Part shown: positions 25,478 to 33,996 of the stretch, piece by piece | Layout of the letters: every line of letters begins with the position of its first letter | Position numbering within the stretch: the first letter of the stretch is position 1 | Assembly (NCBI RefSeq): GCF_000158475.2 | Contig: NZ_KI392031.1 | Coordinates: forward strand, 869,786 to 933,785 | DNA from: Oxalobacter paraformigenes | Lineage (GTDB): Bacteria; Pseudomonadota; Gammaproteobacteria; Burkholderiales; Burkholderiaceae_D | Direction of reading: 5' to 3' | DNA: 64,000 nucleotides | The notes under the pieces: model-generated | Database searches by the model: none | The model's input: only the letters and a program-made list of their open reading frames with translations | What the model was told of the DNA's origin: nothing | Program-made: the position numbers and the translations under genes

Positions 25478-27995
25478 TGTCGAGGTCGGTACATCCGGTC
25501 TTGAAAACGATCTCAAGAAGGTGACACAGGCGGCCGGTCATGCCGGCAAGTCGATGGAGGAAGCCTTTTCGGGCATCAGTACCCGTCGTATCCGGGCACA
25601 GGCGAGAGCGTTAAAAGAACTGGCGGATGAATACCGGAGGCTGAACGATACCTTCGGGAGAATGGAGAAGTCCGGAACTTTTGGTGGTCTCGGCCTTGGC
25701 CGAAGCGGCAGGGGATTCAACCGGTCGCAATATGGATCTGTTGCCGGAATGCTCGGTGGCGCTTTCGGATCGCTTATGAGTGGCGGCGGAATTGCCTCGA
25801 CCACGGGCAATCTGTTCGGATCTCTGGCCGGCCGGGGTATTGGGGCTTTTGCGGGTCCCGGAATCGGCTTTGCAGCCGGAACGATTCTCTCAAAAACGCT
25901 TGGCGCCATCGGCAGTCGTATCGACAAGGGAATGACGACGGCGCAAAACAACCTGATCGAAACATCCGTTTTACGCCATTCTATCGGTTCTGCAGCAAAC
26001 GATTTCAACCTGCTTTCCGCCTCGATCAAATCGGCGTCAGACAATGTGGGCGGCTTGCTGGATTCCGAGACGATCAAACTGTTCAAGAGCATTTCAAAGG
26101 CTTCCGGAGCGACGAGTATCAGCAGGTTGTACAGCGACAGTCTGGTGGCCGGGCAGTATTCCAAAGCGATGGGGACAGACCTGTCTGCAACCGGCAGTTT
26201 CTTCGGGACAATGCGTTCTCTCGGGATCTCGACAAGCGACCAGTCCAGCAGGCGTATCGGGACCATTATTGGTGAAGCGATCGGCAAAACAGGAGCCTTT
26301 GCCAAAGCGGATGAAATGATGTCGGCCGTGTCCAATTTCGCGTCGATTTCAACCAGAACGACGCTGATGGCGCAGCCGCGTGCGATGGAAGGGTATGCCG
26401 GTCTGCTTTCCACTATGGCGTCCGGTTCTATCAAGGATATATCCGGTATTGCCTCCATCATCGCGCAAGCGGACGCTTCTTTCCGTGCCGGTGGCGGCAT
26501 GGGAGAGGCTTCATGGAATGCCCGCCTTGCTTCTTACCAGCAGGGATACAGCTCGCGTATCAACGGTCTGGATGTCCAGTATCTTAACGAAATGGGCATG
26601 ATGGGACATGCCAGTGATGTTTTCGGCAAGAACAGCAAGTTCTATCAGTTCGGTACTTCACGCGAAAAAGCACGGTACGACGCAATCATGGCCGATATGA
26701 GGAAGAGAGGAACGCTCGGCAAAAGCAATTTCGACGTTGTGCTGCAGAATCTGGAGCGCCAGACCGGTGGCGGTTATCTGATGGCCAGTTCGTTGGCAAA
26801 CGATTTCCGGATTACGTCCAGTCAGGCTATTTCCCTGATTGAGGCGTATCGGCAGTACGGCGGTACGGCAGGTTTGGGCAACGAATTGTCCAAACGGGGA
26901 TTGAAGGGACTTTCGCCAGATCAGGTTATCCGTGCATCGGCTTTTTTGAATGCAGACCGGAATACCCTGAACGAAGGCGCCGATGCGCTCCTGAGTGGTG
27001 TCGGGTACAACAATGCCTTGACAGCAGGACAGCGCAAGCAACTGGAAGCGGCAAGAAATGGCGGAAATGATGAAATCCTGAGGGAACTGGTTCTCCAGTT
27101 TACGGCAACGCGTACCTGGGAGAAAGATCAGGGTAAGGCGACGGAATTCGCAATAAAGGGGGTGGAAACTGCGATTACTCGTGCTTCGGAAAGCATGGTC
27201 GGGTCCATGAATGAAGTGCGGGATGCAATCGTCATTTTAGGCGGGAAAAGCTATGCCGACTTTGAAGCGATGAAGGCAACATATCAGCGTGACAAAGAGA
27301 TCAGCGGCCGCGAAGCACAGGCAATAGAAGCCGCCAGAACCGATGAGAATGCTCCCTCCGAAGATATGTTGTTTGGCCTCACAAATGGATACACAAAGTC
27401 AAAAAATGCTGCCGTAAGGGATGCCATATCGTTCTTCAAGTCCAAAGGAGCCAGTACTCAACAGGCGGCGGGTATTGTCGCCAACCTGTCTTCTGAGAGT
27501 GAACTAGTTGCGGATGCTGTTGGTGATGGTGGAAGAGCTTACGGTGTTGGGCAATGGCATAAGCCCAGACAAGAGCGTTTCAAACAAATATTTGGAAAAG
27601 ACATTCGCAAATCTTCACTTAATGAACAGTATGAGTTTGTTTATCTGGAAATGAAAGAACGTGGAGAGTGGGACAAACTCATGCAAATAAATGGCGCGGG
27701 TGAATCTGGTAGATTTATCTCAAGAAAATATGAACGGCCGTATGACCCATACGGTAAAGAAGCGGCAAGACGTGGCCGTCTGGCTGAAGAATATGCTGCA
27801 AATCTCAGAGAAGAAGATGTTGGCACAATACCAGCTGATGTAACTACACCTGGTGGAAGAGGTGTCGCAAGCAGTAAGGACACTGTCAATGTTCATTTGA
27901 CCGGGGATTTTTCATTGTTGGATTCGTTCGGAAAGGTTGTAGGCGAAGTAGCAAGAATGAATGCAGAGATTCGCAAACCAGGAATAGGATGGTAG
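25455..27995 (+). CDS. Tape measure protein with C-terminal lysozyme domain
   Basis: The 846-residue protein sets tail length. Residues 80-170 are Gly/Ala-rich and hydrophobic, as expected for a membrane-interacting segment. The region about 185-640 is helical. From about residue 644 a phage tail lysozyme domain begins (GIVANLSSESELVADAVGDGG, then YGVGQWH), which would cut peptidoglycan during injection. The start overlaps the frameshift product. The lysozyme part is slightly more AT-rich than the rest, which hints at domain exchange. Confidence 0.87.
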   Translation: MSNKIGVDVEVGTSGLENDLKKVTQAAGHAGKSMEEAFSGISTRRIRAQARALKELADEYRRLNDTFGRMEKSGTFGGLGLGRSGRGFNRSQYGSVAGMLGGAFGSLMSGGGIASTTGNLFGSLAGRGIGAFAGPGIGFAAGTILSKTLGAIGSRIDKGMTTAQNNLIETSVLRHSIGSAANDFNLLSASIKSASDNVGGLLDSETIKLFKSISKASGATSISRLYSDSLVAGQYSKAMGTDLSATGSFFGTMRSLGISTSDQSSRRIGTIIGEAIGKTGAFAKADEMMSAVSNFASISTRTTLMAQPRAMEGYAGLLSTMASGSIKDISGIASIIAQADASFRAGGGMGEASWNARLASYQQGYSSRINGLDVQYLNEMGMMGHASDVFGKNSKFYQFGTSREKARYDAIMADMRKRGTLGKSNFDVVLQNLERQTGGGYLMASSLANDFRITSSQAISLIEAYRQYGGTAGLGNELSKRGLKGLSPDQVIRASAFLNADRNTLNEGADALLSGVGYNNALTAGQRKQLEAARNGGNDEILRELVLQFTATRTWEKDQGKATEFAIKGVETAITRASESMVGSMNEVRDAIVILGGKSYADFEAMKATYQRDKEISGREAQAIEAARTDENAPSEDMLFGLTNGYTKSKNAAVRDAISFFKSKGASTQQAAGIVANLSSESELVADAVGDGGRAYGVGQWHKPRQERFKQIFGKDIRKSSLNEQYEFVYLEMKERGEWDKLMQINGAGESGRFISRKYERPYDPYGKEAARRGRLAEEYAANLREEDVGTIPADVTTPGGRGVASSKDTVNVHLTGDFSLLDSFGKVVGEVARMNAEIRKPGIGW

Positions 27996-27998
27996 ATC

Positions 27999-29471
27999 AT
28001 GGGAGTACCTGTTTATGATCCCGATATCGATATCAAGCTGTTCAAAGTCGTCAACCGGACAGAAATTGCGAAAGGTATCCGGACAAACGACAGGATGGAC
28101 GAACTGATCGAAATCCAGCTCGACCTGTTTCTGGGCGATGGCTGTTCTGTCCGTGTGTCGAAAGGCGTCAAGGAGCCTGCTGGGACGTTCGTTCTCACTT
28201 TTATTGACCGGGAAGTCCAGGATCTGGATTCGATCTACGGTCTTGTCGAACCGATGGATCTGGTGGAAATCCGGATGGCGCACCATCAATGGGATAAAGA
28301 GGCCGGCTATCATCTGCCGATTGTCATGCGCGGATTTGTGACGGAATTGCGGCGCACCGAGGGAATCGGTGAGGATGGGAAGCCAGAGCGCCGCGTCATT
28401 GTTTCGGGGCACGATTACGGCAAGATTTTCCAGACTTACCAGATTATCTATATCAATAACGCTGCGGTCGGGGACAATATTCTTCATTCACTCCCTTTTT
28501 CGACCAAATACAATATAGACGTCACCAGTGCGCCACCATGTAAACAGTTTGTGGCTGAAATTGTTGAAAAAATCGGGCAGAAGTTTATAAACAATGTGCA
28601 ATGGAAGGATTCGCATGGCACAAGACCGTTTGCAACCTTGACTCCGTTGTGTTCTTCGGTCGGAACCATTTCTAATCATCAGGTCAATTCATGGCCGGGC
28701 GGGGACAGTATTTACGGTCTGATTGCCAAAGTGTGTGACGTTTCCAACGGATTCAATGAATTTTTCACGGTTGACCGCGAAGAGGATGTCGGGGTAGTCG
28801 TAAGGCCGACACCGTATATTACTCCCGACGGAAAACTCATCTCGCCGGCCGACACGAAGAAAGACTGGTATCCGGAGGAAGTGACGGTTACCAATGACGA
28901 TATCGTTTCCATTACGACTTCCCGATCGGATTCCACTGTGGCCAACGTTTTCTGGGTCAGAAATCCACCGTTTACCTACAGTAACGATATGCAATTGAGG
29001 CTCAACGACCAAGTAAAGCCCGTTGAAGATGTTCCGAACTGCAATCCTAAATTGTATGGTATCCGCATGATGGAAGCGACGATTTATCTGGGCGCTCCCC
29101 GAAACAATGCCGGGGAATCCCCATCCGAAACCAAGATGAAGGAAGTCTTTGTGACGGAGGAAGAATGGCGCAAGGAACACTTGAAGATTCTGCAAAAAAT
29201 TGGTCAGGATGCAGTTGTGTTCGAGTCGGGTACCATGCGATTGAAAGGGAACGAGAAGATCAAGGCGGGTGGATTTCTGAACGTTGTCCGGAATGGTGTG
29301 AAAAGCCGGTGTTACGTCGAGCACGTGGAACAGGAGTTTCTTCCGTATCACGGCATGTTCACTACCGTGAAATTCCGGCAGGGAACCGGCTTTATCGAGC
29401 GGTCACAGTATGAAAAACCTTACCGCATGGAATTGACGGTGTCCGGCGCTTATGGGGACAGAAATGCTTGA
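27999..29471 (+). CDS. Baseplate hub protein, gpD/gp27-like
   Basis: The 490-residue protein lies between tape measure and spike, the usual hub position. It contains beta-rich segments such as VEIRMAHHQWDKEAG and VIVSGHDYGKIFQTYQIIY, similar to late control gpD-type hubs. It sits at the centre of the baseplate, connecting tube and spike. Its stop overlaps the next gene. Confidence 0.78.
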   Translation: MGVPVYDPDIDIKLFKVVNRTEIAKGIRTNDRMDELIEIQLDLFLGDGCSVRVSKGVKEPAGTFVLTFIDREVQDLDSIYGLVEPMDLVEIRMAHHQWDKEAGYHLPIVMRGFVTELRRTEGIGEDGKPERRVIVSGHDYGKIFQTYQIIYINNAAVGDNILHSLPFSTKYNIDVTSAPPCKQFVAEIVEKIGQKFINNVQWKDSHGTRPFATLTPLCSSVGTISNHQVNSWPGGDSIYGLIAKVCDVSNGFNEFFTVDREEDVGVVVRPTPYITPDGKLISPADTKKDWYPEEVTVTNDDIVSITTSRSDSTVANVFWVRNPPFTYSNDMQLRLNDQVKPVEDVPNCNPKLYGIRMMEATIYLGAPRNNAGESPSETKMKEVFVTEEEWRKEHLKILQKIGQDAVVFESGTMRLKGNEKIKAGGFLNVVRNGVKSRCYVEHVEQEFLPYHGMFTTVKFRQGTGFIERSQYEKPYRMELTVSGAYGDRNA

Positions 29472-30105
29472 TATCGGCAGAGTACTTGGCGTTCATCCGG
29501 AGTCCAATTCCGTCGATGTTGTACTGGTTTCCGACGGCAGGAGACTTGTCAATGTGCGGGTCAGCAGTACATCGGCATCAGGCAGTACGGGGCGTTTCGA
29601 CCTTCCGGATCCCGAACTCGGTGTTGGCGGAAAAGATCCGGCATCAAGCGATATCGGGGAACGCGAGCTGTTAGCAGTTATCGGATTCACAGAGTGCGGC
29701 CCTATTTGCCTGGCATTCGTTTTCCCGCAGGTTTCGCAGCTGATGTTTACCGACCGGAACCGGAAGATAGATCGCCATGTGTCGGATGTCTATTCCACGG
29801 TTGACGGGAATGGAAATTTCGAGTTTTATCATCCGTCCGGAGCCTATGTCCGGATAGCGTCCAGCCCGGAGCATGAAGACTTGACGGGGAAGGATTTCGA
29901 CAAGCGCTGGAAAATCAATAGCAAACCGGCCGGTCACATCCACGTCCAGCAAGCCGGTGGAACAGCATCCGTCAATATCGATCCTTCCGGTAATGTCACG
30001 GTTAAATCCAATGGCAATATGGATTTTAGTGCCGCTGGCAAAATGAATTTAACAGCGTGCGATTCCATGACGCTCAAGGCTCCACGAATTGATTTGAATC
30101 CTTGA
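29464..30105 (+). CDS. Baseplate spike protein, gpV-like
   Basis: The 213-residue protein starts with an OB-like domain (LDIGRVLGVHPESNSVDVVLVSDGRRL) and ends with a beta-helical repeat (VNIDPSGNVTVKSNGNMDF ... MNLTACDSMTLKAPRIDL), the architecture of myophage tail spikes. I chose ATG 29464 (GGGGAC upstream). An in-frame ATG at 29452 is possible. A PAAR protein further downstream would cap the spike. Confidence 0.82.
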   Translation: MLDIGRVLGVHPESNSVDVVLVSDGRRLVNVRVSSTSASGSTGRFDLPDPELGVGGKDPASSDIGERELLAVIGFTECGPICLAFVFPQVSQLMFTDRNRKIDRHVSDVYSTVDGNGNFEFYHPSGAYVRIASSPEHEDLTGKDFDKRWKINSKPAGHIHVQQAGGTASVNIDPSGNVTVKSNGNMDFSAAGKMNLTACDSMTLKAPRIDLNP

Positions 30106-30180
30106 GCTGACCGGAGTTTTTTTATGGTGTACAATCTCTTTATGGTGCAAAATTGTGAATAAAAACAGATACTTGGGTCA

Positions 30181-30212
30181 AGACCTCCTTCCTATGAAGC
30201 GAGGTCTTTTTT
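30181..30212 (+). terminator. Rho-independent terminator after the spike gene
   Basis: AGACCTC / GAGGTCT form a 7-bp stem around a second small stem (CTTC-CTAT-GAAG), followed by six T. It isolates the following AT-rich cargo genes from the tail operon. Confidence 0.85.
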
Positions 30213-30334
30213 ATGGCAAAAGTTAGGTAACATGATCGTGAAAAGAGAAAATTATATGATTTCTCATACACTTACTTTCATGTTTTTTTGGTATATTTAT
30301 AAATATAACTTGTTATGCTTTCTAGGATACTTAT
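30213..30334 (+). promoter_or_regulatory. AT-rich leader of the cargo genes
   Basis: This gene-free stretch carries a GAGAAA/TTTCTC inverted repeat (30245-30265), a perfect 16-bp AT palindrome (30292-30307) and a TATGCT -10-like box near 30313. These suggest an own promoter with possible operators, independent of the tail operon. AT palindromes can arise by chance, so the operator is tentative. Confidence 0.4.
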
Positions 30335-30532
30335 ATGAAATCCAATTTTTTTGATGGAATCCGAGCGATGCTTGAAGCTTCCTCAAAAACTGAGGAGGAA
30401 ATACGTAGTAGTGCTACTCTTATCATAAGAGGCATGGAACAGAAACAGGCTGAGTTCAAGAAAAAACAGAAGGAAATTGAAAATGACATTAGAAGGGGAT
30501 CAAACCTCTCAAGAGGAAAAATACCTCTTTGA
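30335..30532 (+). CDS. Small helical cargo protein (65 aa)
   Basis: The 65-residue, Lys/Glu-rich helical protein begins at ATG 30335 and overlaps the next gene by 50 nt. Base composition is much more AT-rich than the tail genes. It has no recognised domain. Together with the following gene it forms a two-gene insertion in the tail operon, typical of a phage moron; an antitoxin or partner role is conceivable but unproven. Confidence 0.55.
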   Translation: MKSNFFDGIRAMLEASSKTEEEIRSSATLIIRGMEQKQAEFKKKQKEIENDIRRGSNLSRGKIPL

Positions 30533-31334
30533 TTTTCTTTATGTAGATAAAGAAAGAATTGCAGCATATTGTGCCCAACTTTTTCCGAATGGGGTGCATA
30601 CGACAACAAAGACCTATTCCTCAGATCAGTCGAAACAAACAGAAAAAGTATCTCTTGGTTTCCCCAAAATAGTAGCAACTGAGTCGGATTCAACAGATTA
30701 CATAACCAACAGTATTGAACGTCAATATGATGCTACATGGCATAGGACGATCAGTTTTCTTCAGGAACTGAACGAAAGAGGTTTCATTAGTCATGATTTG
30801 ACAGATGCATCCTTGGGAGGAATAGCTCTCATTAAAGGACGGTTACAGATTCTTGATATACGCATGATAAAAGATATGTGGGATAGCATATTTGAGTATC
30901 AGCTTAATCAGATGCCTGAGAACACTACTTCTGAACGCCAGAATAAACAAAAGATGCGTACAGAACTGAAGTTAACAGCTAATGTCGCCAAGAGTATGCC
31001 TCATACAATCCAGCTTCGGTGTTTTAATGATAAAACTGATTCTTGGGCAACTCTGAAACCAGAGGGACTTATTATTAATCCCGATGATCTTGCTTACAAG
31101 CACGGAGCTTCTATTCCTGGAGAATGGATTATTATCTGCATACTGGATGCTTATCCAGATTCATCTGATGATACCGTATTTCCTCCAATCTTAAATGATA
31201 TGGAAGTAGGTATGCTTAAGATGCTGATTCAGATGAAAGTCATGTTAGGGAAATCCTTTAATAGTTACGGTATAACACCACTTGTTATATATAGGCCAAT
31301 TGCCCATTTCGGGCATAAAAAATCCGCTGATTGA
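30483..31334 (+). CDS. AT-rich cargo protein, DUF6414-like N-terminus
   Basis: The 283-residue protein starts at ATG 30483 (a TTG at 30477 is in frame). The N-terminal YLFDFLYVDKERIAAYCAQL resembles the YLDxxRVxSYxAQL opening of DUF6414-type proteins, a family without known function. The middle is polar, and the C-terminal part is hydrophobic in patches (GEWIIICILDAYP). It is AT-rich, has its own leader and interrupts phage baseplate genes, so it was probably acquired separately. Superinfection exclusion or defence is an inference from position only. Confidence 0.55.
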   Translation: MTLEGDQTSQEEKYLFDFLYVDKERIAAYCAQLFPNGVHTTTKTYSSDQSKQTEKVSLGFPKIVATESDSTDYITNSIERQYDATWHRTISFLQELNERGFISHDLTDASLGGIALIKGRLQILDIRMIKDMWDSIFEYQLNQMPENTTSERQNKQKMRTELKLTANVAKSMPHTIQLRCFNDKTDSWATLKPEGLIINPDDLAYKHGASIPGEWIIICILDAYPDSSDDTVFPPILNDMEVGMLKMLIQMKVMLGKSFNSYGITPLVIYRPIAHFGHKKSAD

Positions 31335-31407
31335 CGGAACGACCGCTTGGATCTTAGGAAGGCTCTCAATATGGTGTGAAAATACTGAGACTGTCAACAG
31401 CCATTTT

Positions 31408-31415
31408 GTCGTGAT
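31408..31415 (+). promoter_or_regulatory. GTCGTGAY element, copy 9
   Basis: GTCGTGAT marks the return to phage-type sequence after the cargo genes. Unlike the other copies, its TGATG contains a potential start codon (ATG 31414) of a 42-codon frame. Confidence 0.4.
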
Positions 31416-31542
31416 GCTAAGCTATATAAGAACAGGCAAACAACGATTTTTTGTTATTTTCAAAGATGCGACAGGCTGCAGAAATTTTGAGAATATCGAC
31501 CGGCCAGGACAGATTGTTGAAAGAGAGCGCAAAACAGAATGA
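31414..31542 (+). CDS. Possible small phage protein or gene remnant (42 aa)
   Basis: An ATG inside the GTCGTGATG element opens 42 codons (ending in IVERERKTE) whose stop overlaps the next start (ATGA), as in many real coupled gene pairs here. No homology is recognised. It may instead be the truncated end of a gene cut by insertion of the cargo. Reading the same frame back to 31282 adds sequence overlapping the cargo gene and is unlikely. Confidence 0.3.
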   Translation: MLSYIRTGKQRFFVIFKDATGCRNFENIDRPGQIVERERKTE

Positions 31543-32084
31543 CCTGGACTCCTGACCCCGCCATTATTCCTTTTATGGATGTCCACGAAGATGAAAAGTG
31601 GGTATCACCCCTTATATGCATGTCAAGCGATTCCACTGAAGATGATACAGAATCGGGCGATTCTTCGGCTGGAGGCATGGCACCCGTTCCATTATCATAC
31701 GAAGCGGAATTTGTCGGTGAGAGCATGAAGAGTGTTCAGGTTATCGCCGATGAATCAGGGGTCATTTTGAAAGTCGAGGAACCGACAGCAACCGTGTTTC
31801 CTCCTGTTGATATCGAATATCAGATTCTGGGCGGGGATGTACCCCCGTACCGGATTACAAAGCACTGCAGAAATTTTGCCGAGTTACCGGGCAATGTGGA
31901 CGAAGTGATCCGTTATATTCCTTGCCCCACGAATACGAAAGATTTCACTGTTCGGGTAACGGCCTATATGCCCGGTGGTTCGGTCGAAACCGCTGATTAT
32001 GTGATTCGCGTCTGGGCAAATTATTCAATAGGTAAAACGTCGTTATTGGAGGCCATCAATGCCAGCCGTAGCCAGAAAAGGTGA
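31539..32084 (+). CDS. Baseplate-associated protein with Ig-like part (181 aa)
   Basis: The 181-residue protein has an acidic N-terminal third, then a beta-rich segment (YRITKHCRNFAELPGNVDEVIRYIPC ... FTVRVTAYMPGGSVETADYVIRVW) that looks like an Ig-type domain. It overlaps the PAAR gene by 26 nt, so both probably act at the spike. No precise function is known. Confidence 0.55.
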   Translation: MTWTPDPAIIPFMDVHEDEKWVSPLICMSSDSTEDDTESGDSSAGGMAPVPLSYEAEFVGESMKSVQVIADESGVILKVEEPTATVFPPVDIEYQILGGDVPPYRITKHCRNFAELPGNVDEVIRYIPCPTNTKDFTVRVTAYMPGGSVETADYVIRVWANYSIGKTSLLEAINASRSQKR

Positions 32085-32346
32085 TACCTGTACAGGACAC
32101 GATTGTTTTCCGCCAAGAGCGAACGATCAGGGATCCGGAAATGTTTTCTGTAACGGGATTCCTGTACATCGACAGGGCGATCACTGGGTAACGCATACGT
32201 GCGGCCATACGAGCCATGATTCGGTTCTGGCGGCCGGATCCTCAACTGTCTTTGTCAATGGAAAAGCACTTGCCCGTATCGGGGATACTGTTGCCTGTGG
32301 AAGTGCTGTTGCGTCTGGTTCAGGGGATGTTTTTGCGGGACGATAA
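32059..32346 (+). CDS. PAAR-repeat spike-tip protein
   Basis: The 95-residue protein has the PAAR layout: PAVARKGDTCTGHDCFPPR at the start, a central HRQGDHW, a Cys/His pair (THTCGHTSHDS), then VNGKALARIGDTVACGS. PAAR proteins fold into a metal-bound cone that sharpens the gpV spike. It closes this part of the tail operon before a reverse-strand toxin-antitoxin pair. Confidence 0.9.
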   Translation: MPAVARKGDTCTGHDCFPPRANDQGSGNVFCNGIPVHRQGDHWVTHTCGHTSHDSVLAAGSSTVFVNGKALARIGDTVACGSAVASGSGDVFAGR

Positions 32347-32351
32347 AAGGG

Positions 32352-32379
32352 ACATTACAATCAATTTTTTTTGTAATGT
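32352..32379. terminator. Inverted repeat between PAAR and yoeB genes
   Basis: ACATTACAA and TTGTAATGT (9 bp, perfect) flank a T-rich loop of 10 nt between two converging genes and overlap the toxin stop codon. It may end transcription from either side. On the minus strand four T follow. Confidence 0.55.
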
Positions 32380-32642
32380 GTCTTGCATGAAAGGATTTCA
32401 ATCACATCATTGTTGACTCGATATACCAACCTGTTTTCCTCATCAATCCTTCGGCTCCAGAACCCTTGTAATTCATATTTCAGTGGTTCCGGTTTGCCTA
32501 TTCCAACACTTTCATCACCGGTTTCTTCATGATTACGTTCGATATCCTTCAAGAGAATATGGATCCGTTTTAATGTCTTTTTATCTTGTTGTTGCCAGTA
32601 AAGGTAATCTTCCCAAGCATTGTCGGTCCACAACTTATTCAT
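32361..32642 (-). CDS. yoeB: YoeB-family mRNA interferase toxin
   Basis: The 93-residue protein matches YoeB along its length: WxxDYLYWQxxDKKxxKRI, GKPEPLKYELxGFWSRRIDEENRLVYRV, and THY near the end. The residues needed for ribosome-dependent mRNA cleavage are present (E52, R71, H89, Y90 by comparison with E. coli E46, R65, H83, Y84). A short insertion (about residues 38-47) precedes GKPEPL, and three residues follow the terminal Tyr. It overlaps the antitoxin gene by 8 nt. Confidence 0.88.
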   Translation of the reverse strand: MNKLWTDNAWEDYLYWQQQDKKTLKRIHILLKDIERNHEETGDESVGIGKPEPLKYELQGFWSRRIDEENRLVYRVNNDVIEILSCKTHYKKN

Positions 32643-32886
32643 CAGGAAATACCTCGTGTCTGGATGCCTTTCCTGATTGGAGCTGATTCAGACTATCCCG
32701 TAAGCGAGTCATGTTTGCCTCACTGTAAAAAGGATCTGCCGAAGGTCTGAAGGGAAGAGCATTTTCCCGAACCATCTGACACAGGAACATGCGAACTGCC
32801 GACGCCAAATCCAGCCCCATATTGCCCGCTACTTCCTGAGCTTTGTTCCGAAGCTCGTCATCAAGTCTGATCTGTAAGTTTGCCAT
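32635..32886 (-). CDS. DinJ/RelB-family antitoxin
   Basis: The 83-residue protein starts with a ribbon-helix-helix (ANLQIRLDDELRNKAQEVAGNMGLDLASAVRMFL) typical of DinJ/RelB antitoxins, then a C-terminal toxin-binding part. It lies directly upstream of yoeB, with overlap, so it should neutralise the toxin and repress the pair. The combination is unusual, because DinJ types normally pair with YafQ and YoeB with YefM. GAAGGAGAA precedes the start. Confidence 0.85.
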   Translation of the reverse strand: MANLQIRLDDELRNKAQEVAGNMGLDLASAVRMFLCQMVRENALPFRPSADPFYSEANMTRLRDSLNQLQSGKASRHEVFPDE

Positions 32887-32914
32887 AAAATTTCTCCTTC
32901 TAAATTACTCATAT

Positions 32915-32950
32915 TGTAACGCATATCATTTTAAATGTAACCTATATCAT
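32915..32950. promoter_or_regulatory. Direct-repeat operator of the toxin-antitoxin pair
   Basis: TGTAACGCATATCAT and TGTAACCTATATCAT repeat with a 21-bp period (two helical turns) just upstream of the antitoxin start. This is the expected place and spacing for a ribbon-helix-helix autorepressor site. Confidence 0.6.
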
Positions 32951-33085
32951 GCAAATATTTGAGCAAGAGAAAAGATTTTGGAAATCATGATGCATGGCTA
33001 AATCTGAATGCGCATTAAAACATTACAGACGTGTGTCATTTAACAGACAAGAAGTTGCATACCATCAAGAAATTTGACAGACTGA

Positions 33086-33224
33086 ACAGTCTGAACAGTT
33101 ACGGAGAAGATTGGACAATTACGTGTCGAGGTTTAATCGCCACCAGATTGCTCGAACCTATCGGTTATATCCCACCCGCAGAGCTATAAGGGACAAGATG
33201 TATTACTTTCAGGAGACCATCTAA
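33086..33224 (+). pseudogene. IS3-family transposase C-terminal remnant
   Basis: Translation in two frames gives LDNYVSRFNRHQ, then after a one-base insertion near 33147 LLEPIGYIPPAEL, then back in the first frame YYFQETI and a stop at 33224. This order matches the C-terminal end of IS3-group transposases (WFNHHRLLEPIGYIPPAE...YY). The rest of the element and its ends are not visible, so it is a decayed fragment. Confidence 0.65.
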
Positions 33225-33306
33225 TAAAAGTTTGGTTGGATACAGTCGGAAAATTTAATTCGTGTCGTTTTATAAAATTCGCATTTTCAATACATGGGGT
33301 TGACAA

Positions 33307-33951
33307 ATGAAGGGGTTTCTAACGGTTGTATTGATGTCTGTAGCACTGGTGGGGTGCAATGGTGCTGAATCCGAAAAACTTAAAGCAGAAAATGCAGCAC
33401 TAAAAAGCCAAGTGGAAAAGCTGGAAAGTGAAAATAACAAGTTGCGTGAAACTGCTCAATATCATTTCCGTTTGGCACAAGACCACATTGCAGCAAAGAA
33501 CTGGAGTGAGGCAATTGCATCCTTGCAAACTGTGATTACAAAATATCCTAACGATGCCTTGGTTGGTCCTGCCAGGGAATCCTTGTCACGGGCGGTGCAA
33601 GCACGTGATATGGAACGTGCAAGGCTTGCCGAGCAAGAACGGTTAGAAAGTGAAGCAAGGGCTAGGGAAGTGGCTGAAAGTGGAGAGCCTGTCTCTTATG
33701 GCGCGTTTTATGCAAAAGCAAAAATGGGGAATGACGTTGGCAAACGCTACAGATTTGACGCTTGCCTCAATCAGATTCCATGTATCTATCCTATGGGAAA
33801 TGGTAATAAACAAGATATTTGCTTGGTGAAACCAATGTTTGATGATACAGGTGAGCTGGAGCAGTGGTTAAGTAGTGGTGAAAAGCACTGCGGAACAATA
33901 GTTGCTGCTGTTGGCTCCAGAGATGAAGCTATAGTCTATCGTCTACATTAG
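33307..33951 (+). CDS. Lipoprotein with coiled coil and TPR-like region
   Basis: The 214-residue protein has a lipoprotein signal (SVALVGC, Cys 17), a coiled coil (KLKAENAALKSQVEKLESENNKL), then a tetratricopeptide-like stretch (FRLAQDHIAAKNWSEAIASLQTVITKYP) and a C-terminal domain with two Cys pairs. It is probably an envelope protein. Its position inside a phage tail operon and next to another exported protein suggests a lysogenic-conversion gene. Function is not known. Confidence 0.7.
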   Translation: MKGFLTVVLMSVALVGCNGAESEKLKAENAALKSQVEKLESENNKLRETAQYHFRLAQDHIAAKNWSEAIASLQTVITKYPNDALVGPARESLSRAVQARDMERARLAEQERLESEARAREVAESGEPVSYGAFYAKAKMGNDVGKRYRFDACLNQIPCIYPMGNGNKQDICLVKPMFDDTGELEQWLSSGEKHCGTIVAAVGSRDEAIVYRLH

Positions 33952-33996
33952 GTTGAAATTTTGAGGCGACTGTCAGCTTAAACAAAAGGATAAGGT

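Noticed and set aside
30292..30307. Perfect 16-bp AT palindrome as a definite operator
   Set aside because: AT-only palindromes arise easily in AT-rich DNA; kept only as part of the leader description.
31282..31542. 86-codon frame bridging cargo and baseplate genes
   Set aside because: Its first part overlaps the end of the cargo gene in another frame. Only the last 42 codons are kept as a weak candidate.
31486..31878. CTGCAGAAATTTTG occurring twice (near 31,480 and 31,866)
   Set aside because: A single 14-bp repeat with unrelated flanks; no sign of an element end or duplication.
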